From an uncultured Pseudomonadota bacterium (GTDB taxonomy: Bacteria > Pseudomonadota > Gammaproteobacteria > Methylococcales > Methylomonadaceae), in contig CAJBJW010000072.1 of the NCBI GenBank assembly GCA_903953455.1, positions 1 to 7,362 of the forward strand: a DNA stretch of 7,362 nucleotides, written 5' to 3'. The position numbers and the translations under genes were made by a program. A model generated the notes under the pieces. The model saw nothing but the letters and a program-made list of their open reading frames with translations, was not told where the DNA came from and searched no databases. Positions 1 through 6,373 of this stretch are shown here, in pieces. How positions within the stretch are numbered: position 1 is the stretch's first letter; each line of letters starts with the position of its first letter.

Positions 1-1410
1 ATCTGAGGCGATATAAGCCTGTTTACAATGCACACACAGCTGACGCACGAGTCGCTGCGCTAAAATGCCATTCACCGTGGATGTGAGCAAATATTCTTCC
101 AGTCCCATATCAAGTAGACGTGTCACGCCCCCCGCCGCGTCATTAGTATGGAGTGTCGACAGCACTAAATGCCCCGTCAACGCAGATTGCACCGCAATTC
201 GCGCAGTTTCTAAGTCACGCATTTCACCAATCATGATGACATCAGGATCTTGACGAACAATCGAGCGTAGCGCGACAGCAAAGGTTAATCCAATTTGTGG
301 CTTGGCTTGAATTTGATTGATACCGTCCATTTGATATTCCACGGGATCTTCCACCGTGATAATTTTTCGCGCGGTGGTGTTTAATTGTTTGAGTGCAGCG
401 TACATCGTTGTCGATTTACCGCTACCCGTTGGACCGGTAATTAAAATAATGCCATGTGGCTGCGCGAGGACATCGAGAAATTGCGTTAATTGACGTCCCG
501 CAAACCCTAATGCTTCAAAATCCAGAACAGTATTCTCTTTATCGAGCAAACGAATAACGACGCTCTCGCCATACATGGTGGGAATACTGGAAACACGCAA
601 ATCGAGCTCTTTACCGAGCATTTGCACTTTAATACGCCCATCTTGCGGCAGACGACGCTCAGCAATATTGAGTTTCGCCATGATTTTGATACGCGAAATC
701 ACCGCCGCCGTTGATTTTACCGGTGGCGCGTCAATATCTTGCAATACGCCATCCACGCGCAGGCGCACTTTGAGTGTTTGCTCAAAGGGTTCAATGTGAA
801 TATCAGAGGCTTTTACTTCAATGGCGCGTTGCATAATGGCATTGACCATTTTAATTACCGGCGCTTCACTGGCTAAATCTTTTAAATGCGCTAAATCTTC
901 TTCACCGAGTTCATCAAATGCAAAATCATCGAGTTGATCGTCATTTTTGCCTTTGACTTCACCGTATTGCACCGCTAAGGCACTGTCAATTTCAGATAAC
1001 ACGCCCACACTGGGTAAAATCATTTTACCCGTAATAATACGCAGCGAATCCAATACAAAATCATCTTCAGGGTCGAGCATGGCAACGTGGATTGCGTCGT
1101 CATCTTCGTTTAAACCAACGAGATGATATTGCTTTAAAAAACGCAAAGACACGTTATCGGGCAATATTTTTTCCTGCGGATACTGCTCAAGATTGATACG
1201 CTCTAAGTCACTGCTTTCAACAAAGGCTAATGCCACATCCAGCTCAGAGCAAAGTCCCAATTTAATCAGTAAGGCCGGCAGACTGTCGGCAACCGCCGTT
1301 TTTTGCATACGCTCCACTTTTTTTAAATCAGACAACGACAGTTTGCCTTTATTTTGCAAAACCGTCAGCACCGTTGACGGCGATGCGGTGAATAATTGAG
1401 TGCTGGACAT
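1..1410 (-). CDS. gspE: Type II secretion system ATPase GspE, 3' end cut by window edge
   Basis: This is the cytoplasmic hexameric ATPase that powers pseudopilus assembly in type II secretion. The minus-strand frame starts at ATG 1408-1410 and stays open for 470 codons to the left edge. Visible motifs are ASDIHIEP at residues 201-208 (start of the secretion-ATPase core), Walker A GPTGSGKS at 326-333 with Lys332, Asp box VEDPVEY, Walker B VIMIGEMRD at 391-399 with catalytic Glu396, and His box GHLVLSTLHTND at 413-424. Cys459 and Cys462 (CVHC) are the first half of the zinc-binding tetracysteine motif; the second pair would lie beyond the edge. Family members are usually about 500-570 residues, so roughly 50-100 are missing. 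The zinc motif and motif spelling favour GspE over the related pilus ATPase PilB, but PilB is not fully excluded. No strong Shine-Dalgarno precedes the ATG. It is transcribed divergently from tyrS. Confidence 0.93.
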   Translation of the reverse strand, partial: MSSTQLFTASPSTVLTVLQNKGKLSLSDLKKVERMQKTAVADSLPALLIKLGLCSELDVALAFVESSDLERINLEQYPQEKILPDNVSLRFLKQYHLVGLNEDDDAIHVAMLDPEDDFVLDSLRIITGKMILPSVGVLSEIDSALAVQYGEVKGKNDDQLDDFAFDELGEEDLAHLKDLASEAPVIKMVNAIMQRAIEVKASDIHIEPFEQTLKVRLRVDGVLQDIDAPPVKSTAAVISRIKIMAKLNIAERRLPQDGRIKVQMLGKELDLRVSSIPTMYGESVVIRLLDKENTVLDFEALGFAGRQLTQFLDVLAQPHGIILITGPTGSGKSTTMYAALKQLNTTARKIITVEDPVEYQMDGINQIQAKPQIGLTFAVALRSIVRQDPDVIMIGEMRDLETARIAVQSALTGHLVLSTLHTNDAAGGVTRLLDMGLEEYLLTSTVNGILAQRLVRQLCVHCKQAYIASD

Positions 1411-1470
1411 GATAGTAAAGTTGCGTTGTTAAATTCAATCGAGTGTTATCTATGATAATCTATGTTTAGC

Positions 1471-1498
1471 TGGGATGCCTGCGCATTCCACCCTTTTT
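1471..1498 (+). terminator. Terminator-like hairpin in the tyrS leader
   Basis: TGGGATGC (1471-1478) can pair with GCATTCCA (1483-1490) over 8 bp, including one G-U pair, around a CTGC tetraloop. The sequence ACCCTTTTT follows directly, with a T-run at 1494-1498. This is the shape of a short intrinsic terminator on the plus strand. No plus-strand gene ends here, because gspE runs the other way, so a role as tyrS attenuator is an inference. The stem is short and termination strength is unknown. Confidence 0.4.
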
Positions 1499-1522
1499 AT
1501 ACTTTTTATTTTGAGGCATTCC
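1472..1522 (+). promoter_or_regulatory. Possible RNA switch in the tyrS 5' leader covering the SD
   Basis: GGGATGCCT (1472-1480) can pair over 9 bp (one G-U) with AGGCATTCC (1514-1522). The second segment contains three of the four bases of the tyrS Shine-Dalgarno GAGG (1513-1516) and the spacer before the TTG start at 1524. The same upstream arm also forms the local terminator-like hairpin with 1483-1490, so the two helices exclude each other. They arise because GCATTCC occurs twice, at 1483-1489 and 1516-1522. The pairings are seen in sequence; any regulatory role is inference. Confidence 0.35.
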
Positions 1523-1523
1523 T

Positions 1524-2729
1524 TTGAATACAGCAAACCCAACGATAATAAATGAATTGCTCCGCGGCACACACGAAGTTCTAGTCGAAGCGGAATTAGT
1601 GAAAAAACTCGCTGAAAATCGTCCACTACGCATTAAAGCGGGCTTTGATCCCACCGCGCCAGATCTGCATTTAGGTCACACCGTTTTAATTAATAAACTC
1701 AAACAATTTCAAGATGCAGGCCATGAAATTTTATTTTTAATTGGTGATTTCACTGGCATGATCGGCGATCCAACGGGTAAAAACGTTACGCGCAAACCAC
1801 TAACACGCGAAGAAGTGGCCGAAAATGCAAAAACCTATCAAACCCAAATTTTCAAAATTCTCGACCCGGAAAAAACGCAAATCCTATTCAATTCAACATG
1901 GATGAATGCGATGTCGTCAGCGGAATTGATTCAACTTGCGGCAAAAAATACCGTAGCGCGTATGCTTGAGCGTGATGATTTCAGTAAGCGTTTTAAAAAT
2001 AATCAATCTATCGCCATTCACGAATTTTTATACCCGCTTATTCAAGGTTATGACTCGGTTGCGATGAAAGCGGACGTTGAACTTGGCGGTACCGATCAAA
2101 AATTCAACTTACTCATGGGGCGTCAACTTCAAGAAGTCTTTGGTCAAAAACCGCAAGTGGTTATGACTATGCCCATTTTAGAAGGACTCGACGGCGTGCA
2201 AAAAATGTCAAAGTCGCTGAATAATTACATTGGCATTGCGGATGCACCGGATGAAATGTTTGGCAAAATCATGTCGATTAGCGATGAGCTTATGTGGCGT
2301 TATTTTGAATTACTCAGTTTCCGCCCGATGTCTGAAATTGCCGCATGGAATAGTGAATGCCAAAATGGCGCGAATCCGCGTGATTATAAATTCAAACTCG
2401 CGCAAGAAATCATCGCGCGTTTTCACGATGAAGCGTCTGCCGTTAAAGCACTTGAAAATTTTGAAGCACGTTTCCAACGTGGCGCCATTCCCGATGATAT
2501 CGATGACGTCACACTCAATATTGAAGGGACAAGCATTGGCATTGCGCATGTTTTAAAAGAGGCTAATTTAACGAGCAGCACGTCTGAAGCTATACGCATG
2601 ATAAATCAAGGTGCAGTGAAAATTGATAGCGAAAAAGTCGAAAATCCCAAATTAGATATTGACGTCAACTCAACGCATGTTTATCAAGTGGGCAAACGTA
2701 AATTCGCGCGAATTAGTATCGCTAACTAA
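1524..2729 (+). CDS. tyrS: Tyrosyl-tRNA synthetase
   Basis: This class I aminoacyl-tRNA synthetase charges tRNA-Tyr with tyrosine in the cytoplasm. The 401-residue product has the HIGH-type signature HLGH at 49-52, the substrate-pocket stretches GYDS (175-178) and DVELGGTDQ (184-192), and an intact KMSKS loop at 227-231. A C-terminal S4-like RNA-binding domain covers about 338-398. The length suits the ~400-residue TyrRS subgroup found in Haemophilus, Pseudomonas and relatives rather than the 424-residue E. coli form. The start is TTG at 1524-1526, chosen because GAGG (1513-1516) lies 7 nt upstream, no in-frame ATG precedes it, and it gives the usual short extension before the conserved N-terminal helix. 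It is a single-gene unit facing away from gspE, with an unusual structured leader. Confidence 0.97.
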   Translation: MNTANPTIINELLRGTHEVLVEAELVKKLAENRPLRIKAGFDPTAPDLHLGHTVLINKLKQFQDAGHEILFLIGDFTGMIGDPTGKNVTRKPLTREEVAENAKTYQTQIFKILDPEKTQILFNSTWMNAMSSAELIQLAAKNTVARMLERDDFSKRFKNNQSIAIHEFLYPLIQGYDSVAMKADVELGGTDQKFNLLMGRQLQEVFGQKPQVVMTMPILEGLDGVQKMSKSLNNYIGIADAPDEMFGKIMSISDELMWRYFELLSFRPMSEIAAWNSECQNGANPRDYKFKLAQEIIARFHDEASAVKALENFEARFQRGAIPDDIDDVTLNIEGTSIGIAHVLKEANLTSSTSEAIRMINQGAVKIDSEKVENPKLDIDVNSTHVYQVGKRKFARISIAN

Positions 2730-2746
2730 TTCCAGTTTGATGACGA

Positions 2747-2789
2747 ATGTTTTGTCATAGTCAATTGAAAAAATCGACTATGACAACAT
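2747..2789. terminator. Hairpin between tyrS and the carbonic anhydrase remnant
   Basis: TTGTCATAGTC (2752-2762) is perfectly complementary to GACTATGACAA (2776-2786) over 11 bp. The 13-nt loop contains an A-run. With a two-base bulge the stem can extend outward to about 2747 and 2789. It lies 22 nt after the tyrS stop and before the 3' end of the opposing remnant, where a shared terminator would be expected. Neither strand shows a clear T-tract after the stem, so it is not a classic intrinsic terminator and could instead protect a 3' end. Confidence 0.45.
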
Positions 2790-2818
2790 CGTTCATTTAC
2801 TAACTCAATTAGGTCATG

Positions 2819-3122
2819 TTACTCATAAAAAATCACTTTCCCTGTTTCAATATCATACATCCCACCAACAATACCAATTTTGCCGAGTTGATATAAATTA
2901 TTGAGCACTGAACTGCGTTGCTTAATTTGCTACACCATGAGCATGCATTTTTTCTGAAACCGCTTGAATTAACGCTTCATCATGACCAATTTGCATGATG
3001 TTTTGTTATGCGCAAACACGCTTAACTGCAGGTTGAATTTTCTCAAGTAGTCCAGTCAAAAGATCCAACTTGACATCAGCGCACGTCCCTTCAATCGCGC
3101 CACAATGCTTATGCCTACTGAG
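2819..3122 (-). pseudogene. Beta-carbonic anhydrase, C-terminal remnant with stops and frameshift
   Basis: This minus-strand segment encodes the C-terminal half of a beta-carbonic anhydrase, the zinc enzyme that interconverts CO2 and bicarbonate. From 3113 it reads HKHCGAIEGTC, which holds the His-x-x-Cys pair of zinc ligands, then DVKL and LLTGLLEKIQPAV, typical of enzymes encoded beside SulP transporters. An in-frame TAA follows at 3006-3008. The same frame resumes with HDEALIQAVSEKMHAHGV and stops at 2922-2924. Near 2929-2935 the homology moves to another frame, QIKQRSSVLNNLYQLGKIG then IVGGMYDIETGKVIFYE, ending at its natural TAA (2819-2821). The N-terminal half with the first zinc Cys and the Asp-Arg pair is absent. 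No active enzyme can come from this. It directly abuts a truncated SulP fragment. Confidence 0.82.
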
Positions 3123-3336
3123 TTATAATGACGACAAATCCCGCTGCCGCGCCGCTGATTCCAAGTATTGAATCGCTCAAAGGCGCAACTAATATTCCCC
3201 CAAGAATACTTGCAATTAACCCCGAATAGAGTGGTGATCCACTGGCAAGCGAAATCCCTAAAAACGGAGGAATGGCGATGAAGAAAATGGCTATTCCCGC
3301 TGGAATATCACACTGTAAATTTTCAAATTCGATCAT
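3115..3336 (-). pseudogene. Second SulP transporter, N-terminal remnant of 73 codons
   Basis: This 73-codon frame matches the N-terminus of the intact SulP just upstream. By hand alignment about 35 of 67 positions are identical, including LASG-PL-SGLIA and the SG-AAG motif of the first membrane helices. It breaks off after VVIITQ at a TAG (3115-3117), exactly where carbonic anhydrase sequence begins. An intact SulP needs over 500 residues, so some 450 codons are gone. Its start signals survive: GGGA lies 7 nt before ATG 3334-3336, and only 27 nt separate it from the stop of the upstream sulP. It may therefore still be translated into a short membrane peptide. At about 52% identity it is a diverged paralogue, not a recent tandem copy. 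A small functional membrane protein is possible but unlikely. Confidence 0.8.
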
Positions 3337-3363
3337 TCATCATTCCCTACCTAACATAGTTAA

Positions 3364-4938
3364 CTAATTATGTTTTTCACCTATGCCTGAAAAACGTTGA
3401 TAGCCATCTATCTCAATAAATTCAACACGTATATTGTCGTCTAAAGTGGTAGCTAAAAAATCCTCGATAGTTTCCAAAATATCATGATCCATAAATTCTG
3501 CTTTCGTGGTATCAACAGTGACATGGCTATTTTCATCGATACTCAAAATAAATTTACGCAGTACTGCTTTATTTAAAAAAGACACATCTTTATTAAAGGA
3601 AAGTAGGTAATGTGAACCTTCTTTAGACAGCGTAATAGCGGCTTGATAATTAGTTTTTATGACAAAAAACAATCCAAATGCCATTCCAATAGCCATCCCC
3701 AGCAATAAATCAGTTAGCAATATGGCAGAAATAGTGATAATAAAAGGTAAAAACTGACTCGCCCCTTTTTGATAAAAATGCATAAACACCGCTGGATTCG
3801 CTAATTTATAGCCTGTATGTAATAAAATCGCCGATAAACACGCAAGCGGAATAGTATTTAAATATTCAGCGATAAATAAAATACTCAAAAGTAACCAAAC
3901 ACCATGTAGAAAGCTGGATAGACGTGTTCTTCCTCCGGCATTAATATTGGCCGCACTTCGAACGATAACTGCTGTCATGGGGATACCGCCTAAAAAGCCA
4001 CTGACAATATTACCAATTCCTTGCGCTTTTAATTCACGATTTGTTGGCGCTAAACGTTTGAGTGGATCTAGCTTATCTGTGGCTTCTAAACTCAACAAAG
4101 TTTCAAGACTTGCAATAATGGCAATAGTCACTGCAGAGCTATAAGTATCGAGTCGCGTTAAATAACTAAAATCAGGAAAAACAAAATAATCAAATAGCTC
4201 TATTGGATTATTTATTGGAGGAAGATTGACGAGATGCTGCGAACTTACAGCCCATTCTGGTGCAAAGTGAATAGTGTATTGATTGTAAGCAATCCCCCAA
4301 ACAACCGCTAGAAGCGCTGCGGGAATATGCTTAAAAATTGCGTGTTGTTTAAACCACGATAAATTCCAAACAATCAAAATCAATAATGCCACGCCACTAA
4401 TCACGATAGAGCCATGTGAAGTATTATGTGAAATCGACTCAATTAACTCTTGAATACTCGACTGCGCACTTTCTTGCATATAGCTTTCATCACCTTCAAA
4501 ACTAGTGTGATAGCCAGTTGCATGTGGTGTTTGCTTGATAATTAAAATTAAGCCAATTGCTGCCAGCATTCCCTCAATAACAGCTGACGGAAAAAATGCG
4601 CCAATAATACCCGCCCGTAAATACCCCAATATTAACTGAAGGATGCCCGCTAAAATAACGGCTACCAGTAAACCTTGAAAACTGCCCAATTTTTCAATAG
4701 CTGAAAATACGATGACCGTTAAACCCGCTGCAGGGCCCGATACGCATAATTGCGAACCACTTAAAAAAGAAACTAATAGCCCGCCCACAAGCCCCGCAAT
4801 TAATCCTGAAAATAATGGCGCCCCTGATGCTAATGCAATTCCTAAGCAAAGAGGCAATGCAACCAGAAACACCACTAATGAGGCAGATATGTCACCCCTA
4901 AAATTTGAAGCGTAAAAAGCAATATGTTTATGAATCAT
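3364..4938 (-). CDS. SulP family inorganic anion transporter (SLC26-like)
   Basis: This is an inner-membrane anion transporter of the SulP/SLC26 family; members of the group paired with carbonic anhydrase are thought to move bicarbonate, but the substrate cannot be read from sequence. With the chosen start it has 524 residues. Hydrophobic helices run from about 17 to 428. Conserved stretches include LASGAPLFSGLIAG (37-50), SGPAAGLTV (67-75), SLETLLSLEATDKLDP (277-292), and the GG-P-TAVIVRSAANINAGG region (317-336). A compact STAS-like cytoplasmic tail spans about 446-510. Where SpoIIAA-type STAS domains carry the phosphorylatable Ser, this tail reads FMDHDI. ATG 4936-4938 is preferred because AAGAGG lies 6 nt upstream and family homology starts nearby. 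An ATG at 5005-5007 would add 23 unconserved residues. It lies 103 nt downstream of the kinase gene and 27 nt upstream of the SulP remnant. Confidence 0.92.
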   Translation of the reverse strand: MIHKHIAFYASNFRGDISASLVVFLVALPLCLGIALASGAPLFSGLIAGLVGGLLVSFLSGSQLCVSGPAAGLTVIVFSAIEKLGSFQGLLVAVILAGILQLILGYLRAGIIGAFFPSAVIEGMLAAIGLILIIKQTPHATGYHTSFEGDESYMQESAQSSIQELIESISHNTSHGSIVISGVALLILIVWNLSWFKQHAIFKHIPAALLAVVWGIAYNQYTIHFAPEWAVSSQHLVNLPPINNPIELFDYFVFPDFSYLTRLDTYSSAVTIAIIASLETLLSLEATDKLDPLKRLAPTNRELKAQGIGNIVSGFLGGIPMTAVIVRSAANINAGGRTRLSSFLHGVWLLLSILFIAEYLNTIPLACLSAILLHTGYKLANPAVFMHFYQKGASQFLPFIITISAILLTDLLLGMAIGMAFGLFFVIKTNYQAAITLSKEGSHYLLSFNKDVSFLNKAVLRKFILSIDENSHVTVDTTKAEFMDHDILETIEDFLATTLDDNIRVEFIEIDGYQRFSGIGEKHN

Positions 4939-4944
4939 TTGAAA

Positions 4945-4950
4945 CCTCTT
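4945..4950 (-). promoter_or_regulatory. Ribosome binding site that fixes the sulP start
   Basis: On the minus strand this reads AAGAGG, followed by a 6-nt spacer and ATG at 4936-4938. It is the strongest Shine-Dalgarno in the neighbourhood. It selects the 524-residue SulP over the longer frame that begins at 5007. Confidence 0.75.
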
Positions 4951-5041
4951 ATTTTGAAATAAACAATCAATTGATTTCGAATCGATATAATATAAAACCC
5001 CACTCAATATCGAATTAAATGCACAAAGGCATTATTTATAT

Positions 5042-6373
5042 TTAATTTTTAACCATCGACAAATACACAATCACACGTAAACCACCAAGTTGGTCTGATT
5101 TTTCAAATACCAATTTCCCGTTATAAAATTCGACAATGTCATTCACAATCGCAAGGCCTAAACCATGACCTTCTTTCGTTTCACTGGCACGAAGTCCTCG
5201 GGCAATCAATTCACGAATAATTTCAGGTGAACATCCTGGCCCATCATCTTCAATAATAATTTCAAGGCCATCATGACTTTTCATCGTGATATTGACTTGT
5301 TGATGTGCCCATTTACAGGCATTGTCAGCAAGATTCCCCATGAGCTCTAAAATATCTTGTCTGTCGTAATTCATCAGCATATCTGGTGCGACAATCGTAA
5401 TGATTAAAGGTTTATCTCGATAAAGCGTTTTCAGCACTTTACTCAAAGTTTGCAATTCAATTTGTGGATGAAATCCGAGTAAATCTTTACCGCCAGTACC
5501 TGCAATTCTGGCGCGTTTTAGTTCCCTCTCTACTAAATTCAAAATATCGCTTGCGTGTTTTTGAAATTGCGCCCTTATATCAGGATGATTATCAAGCTCA
5601 GATGAATCGGCCAGTCGATACATAATGGCCAACGGTGTTTTGATGGCATGAGCTAAATTTCCAATGGATGCTCTTGATTGATTGAGTCGACGATCAATGA
5701 TTTGTAGTAACGATTGAATTTCATTCGTTAACAGCAGAGGATCTCCGTCATTTAAATCAGTGGTTGAATTTGGATCGATTGCCGCCAATGATATCAATCG
5801 CCATTTCAGCTTTAAAAACGGACTTAAGGCTTTGTGGATTAAATAAGATTGAATAAGCAACGCAAATAACGTAATCAATACGCTAATGAAAAGCATTACC
5901 AAACTTAAGTCGCGCACATCTTGTTTCACTTCCGTTAAATCTTCACTTGTTATCACCGTAACCAGTACATCATTGATGACAACCGATTTTTTAAATGCGA
6001 TAAGCGATTGCAACTCAGGGCCTTGCAAGTAAAAAATATCAGAATTAATAGACGTAAATGGCTCAAGCTCAAAAGAGAAGTTTCCAAGCGATGGGGAATT
6101 GACTACAGCTCGATACGTAACAATTGAATAGTAATAACCCGAATTGAGTTGCAGATACATAGGCGTGATAACATGTGAATCAATATTGACTTCACCCGTT
6201 GGTGAAACAACAAGGTGTTTTAAAACGCCATCAAAATCGTGACTCAACCGCGTGACCATCTGCTTTTCAATAATATAAGGCATGGCCAGTGTGCGTAAAA
6301 TCCAAAGCAGTGCTAAACCAATGAGCAATACCAGTCCAAGACTGATATTCATTTTTTTTGCTAACCGCTTCAC
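5042..6373 (-). CDS. Sensor histidine kinase, PhoQ-like
   Basis: This is a membrane sensor kinase that autophosphorylates on His and passes phosphate to its partner regulator. The 443 residues show a first membrane helix at about 9-29, a periplasmic sensor of roughly 125 residues, and a second helix at about 155-178. The H-box NLAHAIKTPL places the phospho-His at 242. ATP-binding boxes are N (ELMGNLADNACKWA, 343-356), G1 (EDDGPG, 375-380) and G2 (GHGLGLAI, 402-409). The spelling of the H and N boxes resembles PhoQ more than EnvZ, PhoR or QseC, but the periplasmic domain has no obvious PhoQ acidic cluster, so the signal is unknown. The start is GTG at 6371-6373, which overlaps the regulator stop by 4 nt and has AAGGG 6 nt upstream. 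The frame is intact and ends 103 nt before sulP. Confidence 0.92.
   Translation of the reverse strand: MKRLAKKMNISLGLVLLIGLALLWILRTLAMPYIIEKQMVTRLSHDFDGVLKHLVVSPTGEVNIDSHVITPMYLQLNSGYYYSIVTYRAVVNSPSLGNFSFELEPFTSINSDIFYLQGPELQSLIAFKKSVVINDVLVTVITSEDLTEVKQDVRDLSLVMLFISVLITLFALLIQSYLIHKALSPFLKLKWRLISLAAIDPNSTTDLNDGDPLLLTNEIQSLLQIIDRRLNQSRASIGNLAHAIKTPLAIMYRLADSSELDNHPDIRAQFQKHASDILNLVERELKRARIAGTGGKDLLGFHPQIELQTLSKVLKTLYRDKPLIITIVAPDMLMNYDRQDILELMGNLADNACKWAHQQVNITMKSHDGLEIIIEDDGPGCSPEIIRELIARGLRASETKEGHGLGLAIVNDIVEFYNGKLVFEKSDQLGGLRVIVYLSMVKN

Noticed and set aside
1..1410. PilB or another pilus ATPase instead of GspE
   Set aside because: The core motif spelling and the CxxC at 459-462 fit GspE better. 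It stays a minor alternative because the 3' end and the neighbouring genes are outside the window.
1436..1447. The 12-mer CAATCGAGTGTT, also present at 7134-7145 in another intergenic region
   Set aside because: About one or two exact 12-base matches are expected by chance in a window this long, and the flanks do not match.
1466..1654. Short open frames opposite or inside gspE, tyrS, sulP and the regulator genes (for example 1466-1654 minus, 2230-2556 plus, 3947-4144 plus)
   Set aside because: They overlap well-supported genes in other frames, have low-complexity or unfamiliar sequence and no ribosome sites of their own.
2819..3336. A genuine short SulP-carbonic anhydrase fusion, or programmed frameshifting
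   Set aside because: A TAG separates the two parts, neither part has its catalytic or transport core, and the carbonic anhydrase part has another stop and a frame change with no slippery site. Decay explains it better.
2730..3363. Insertion sequence or phage remnant as the cause of the sulP/carbonic anhydrase wreck
   Set aside because: No transposase or integrase fragments, terminal inverted repeats or target-site duplications are visible. A simple deletion accounts for the junction.
4939..5007. Longer SulP starting at ATG 5005-5007 (547 residues)
   Set aside because: The extra 23 residues are not SulP-like and have no good ribosome site, whereas ATG 4936-4938 has AAGAGG at a 6-nt spacing.
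5018..5033. Small hairpin between the kinase gene and sulP
   Set aside because: The stem AATGC/GCATT is only 5 bp and no T-tract follows, so it is too weak to call a terminator.
6346..6373. ATG at codon 8 as the histidine kinase start
   Set aside because: It lacks a clean ribosome site, while GTG 6371-6373 has AAGGG at a 6-nt spacing and the 4-nt overlap typical of coupled regulator-kinase genes.
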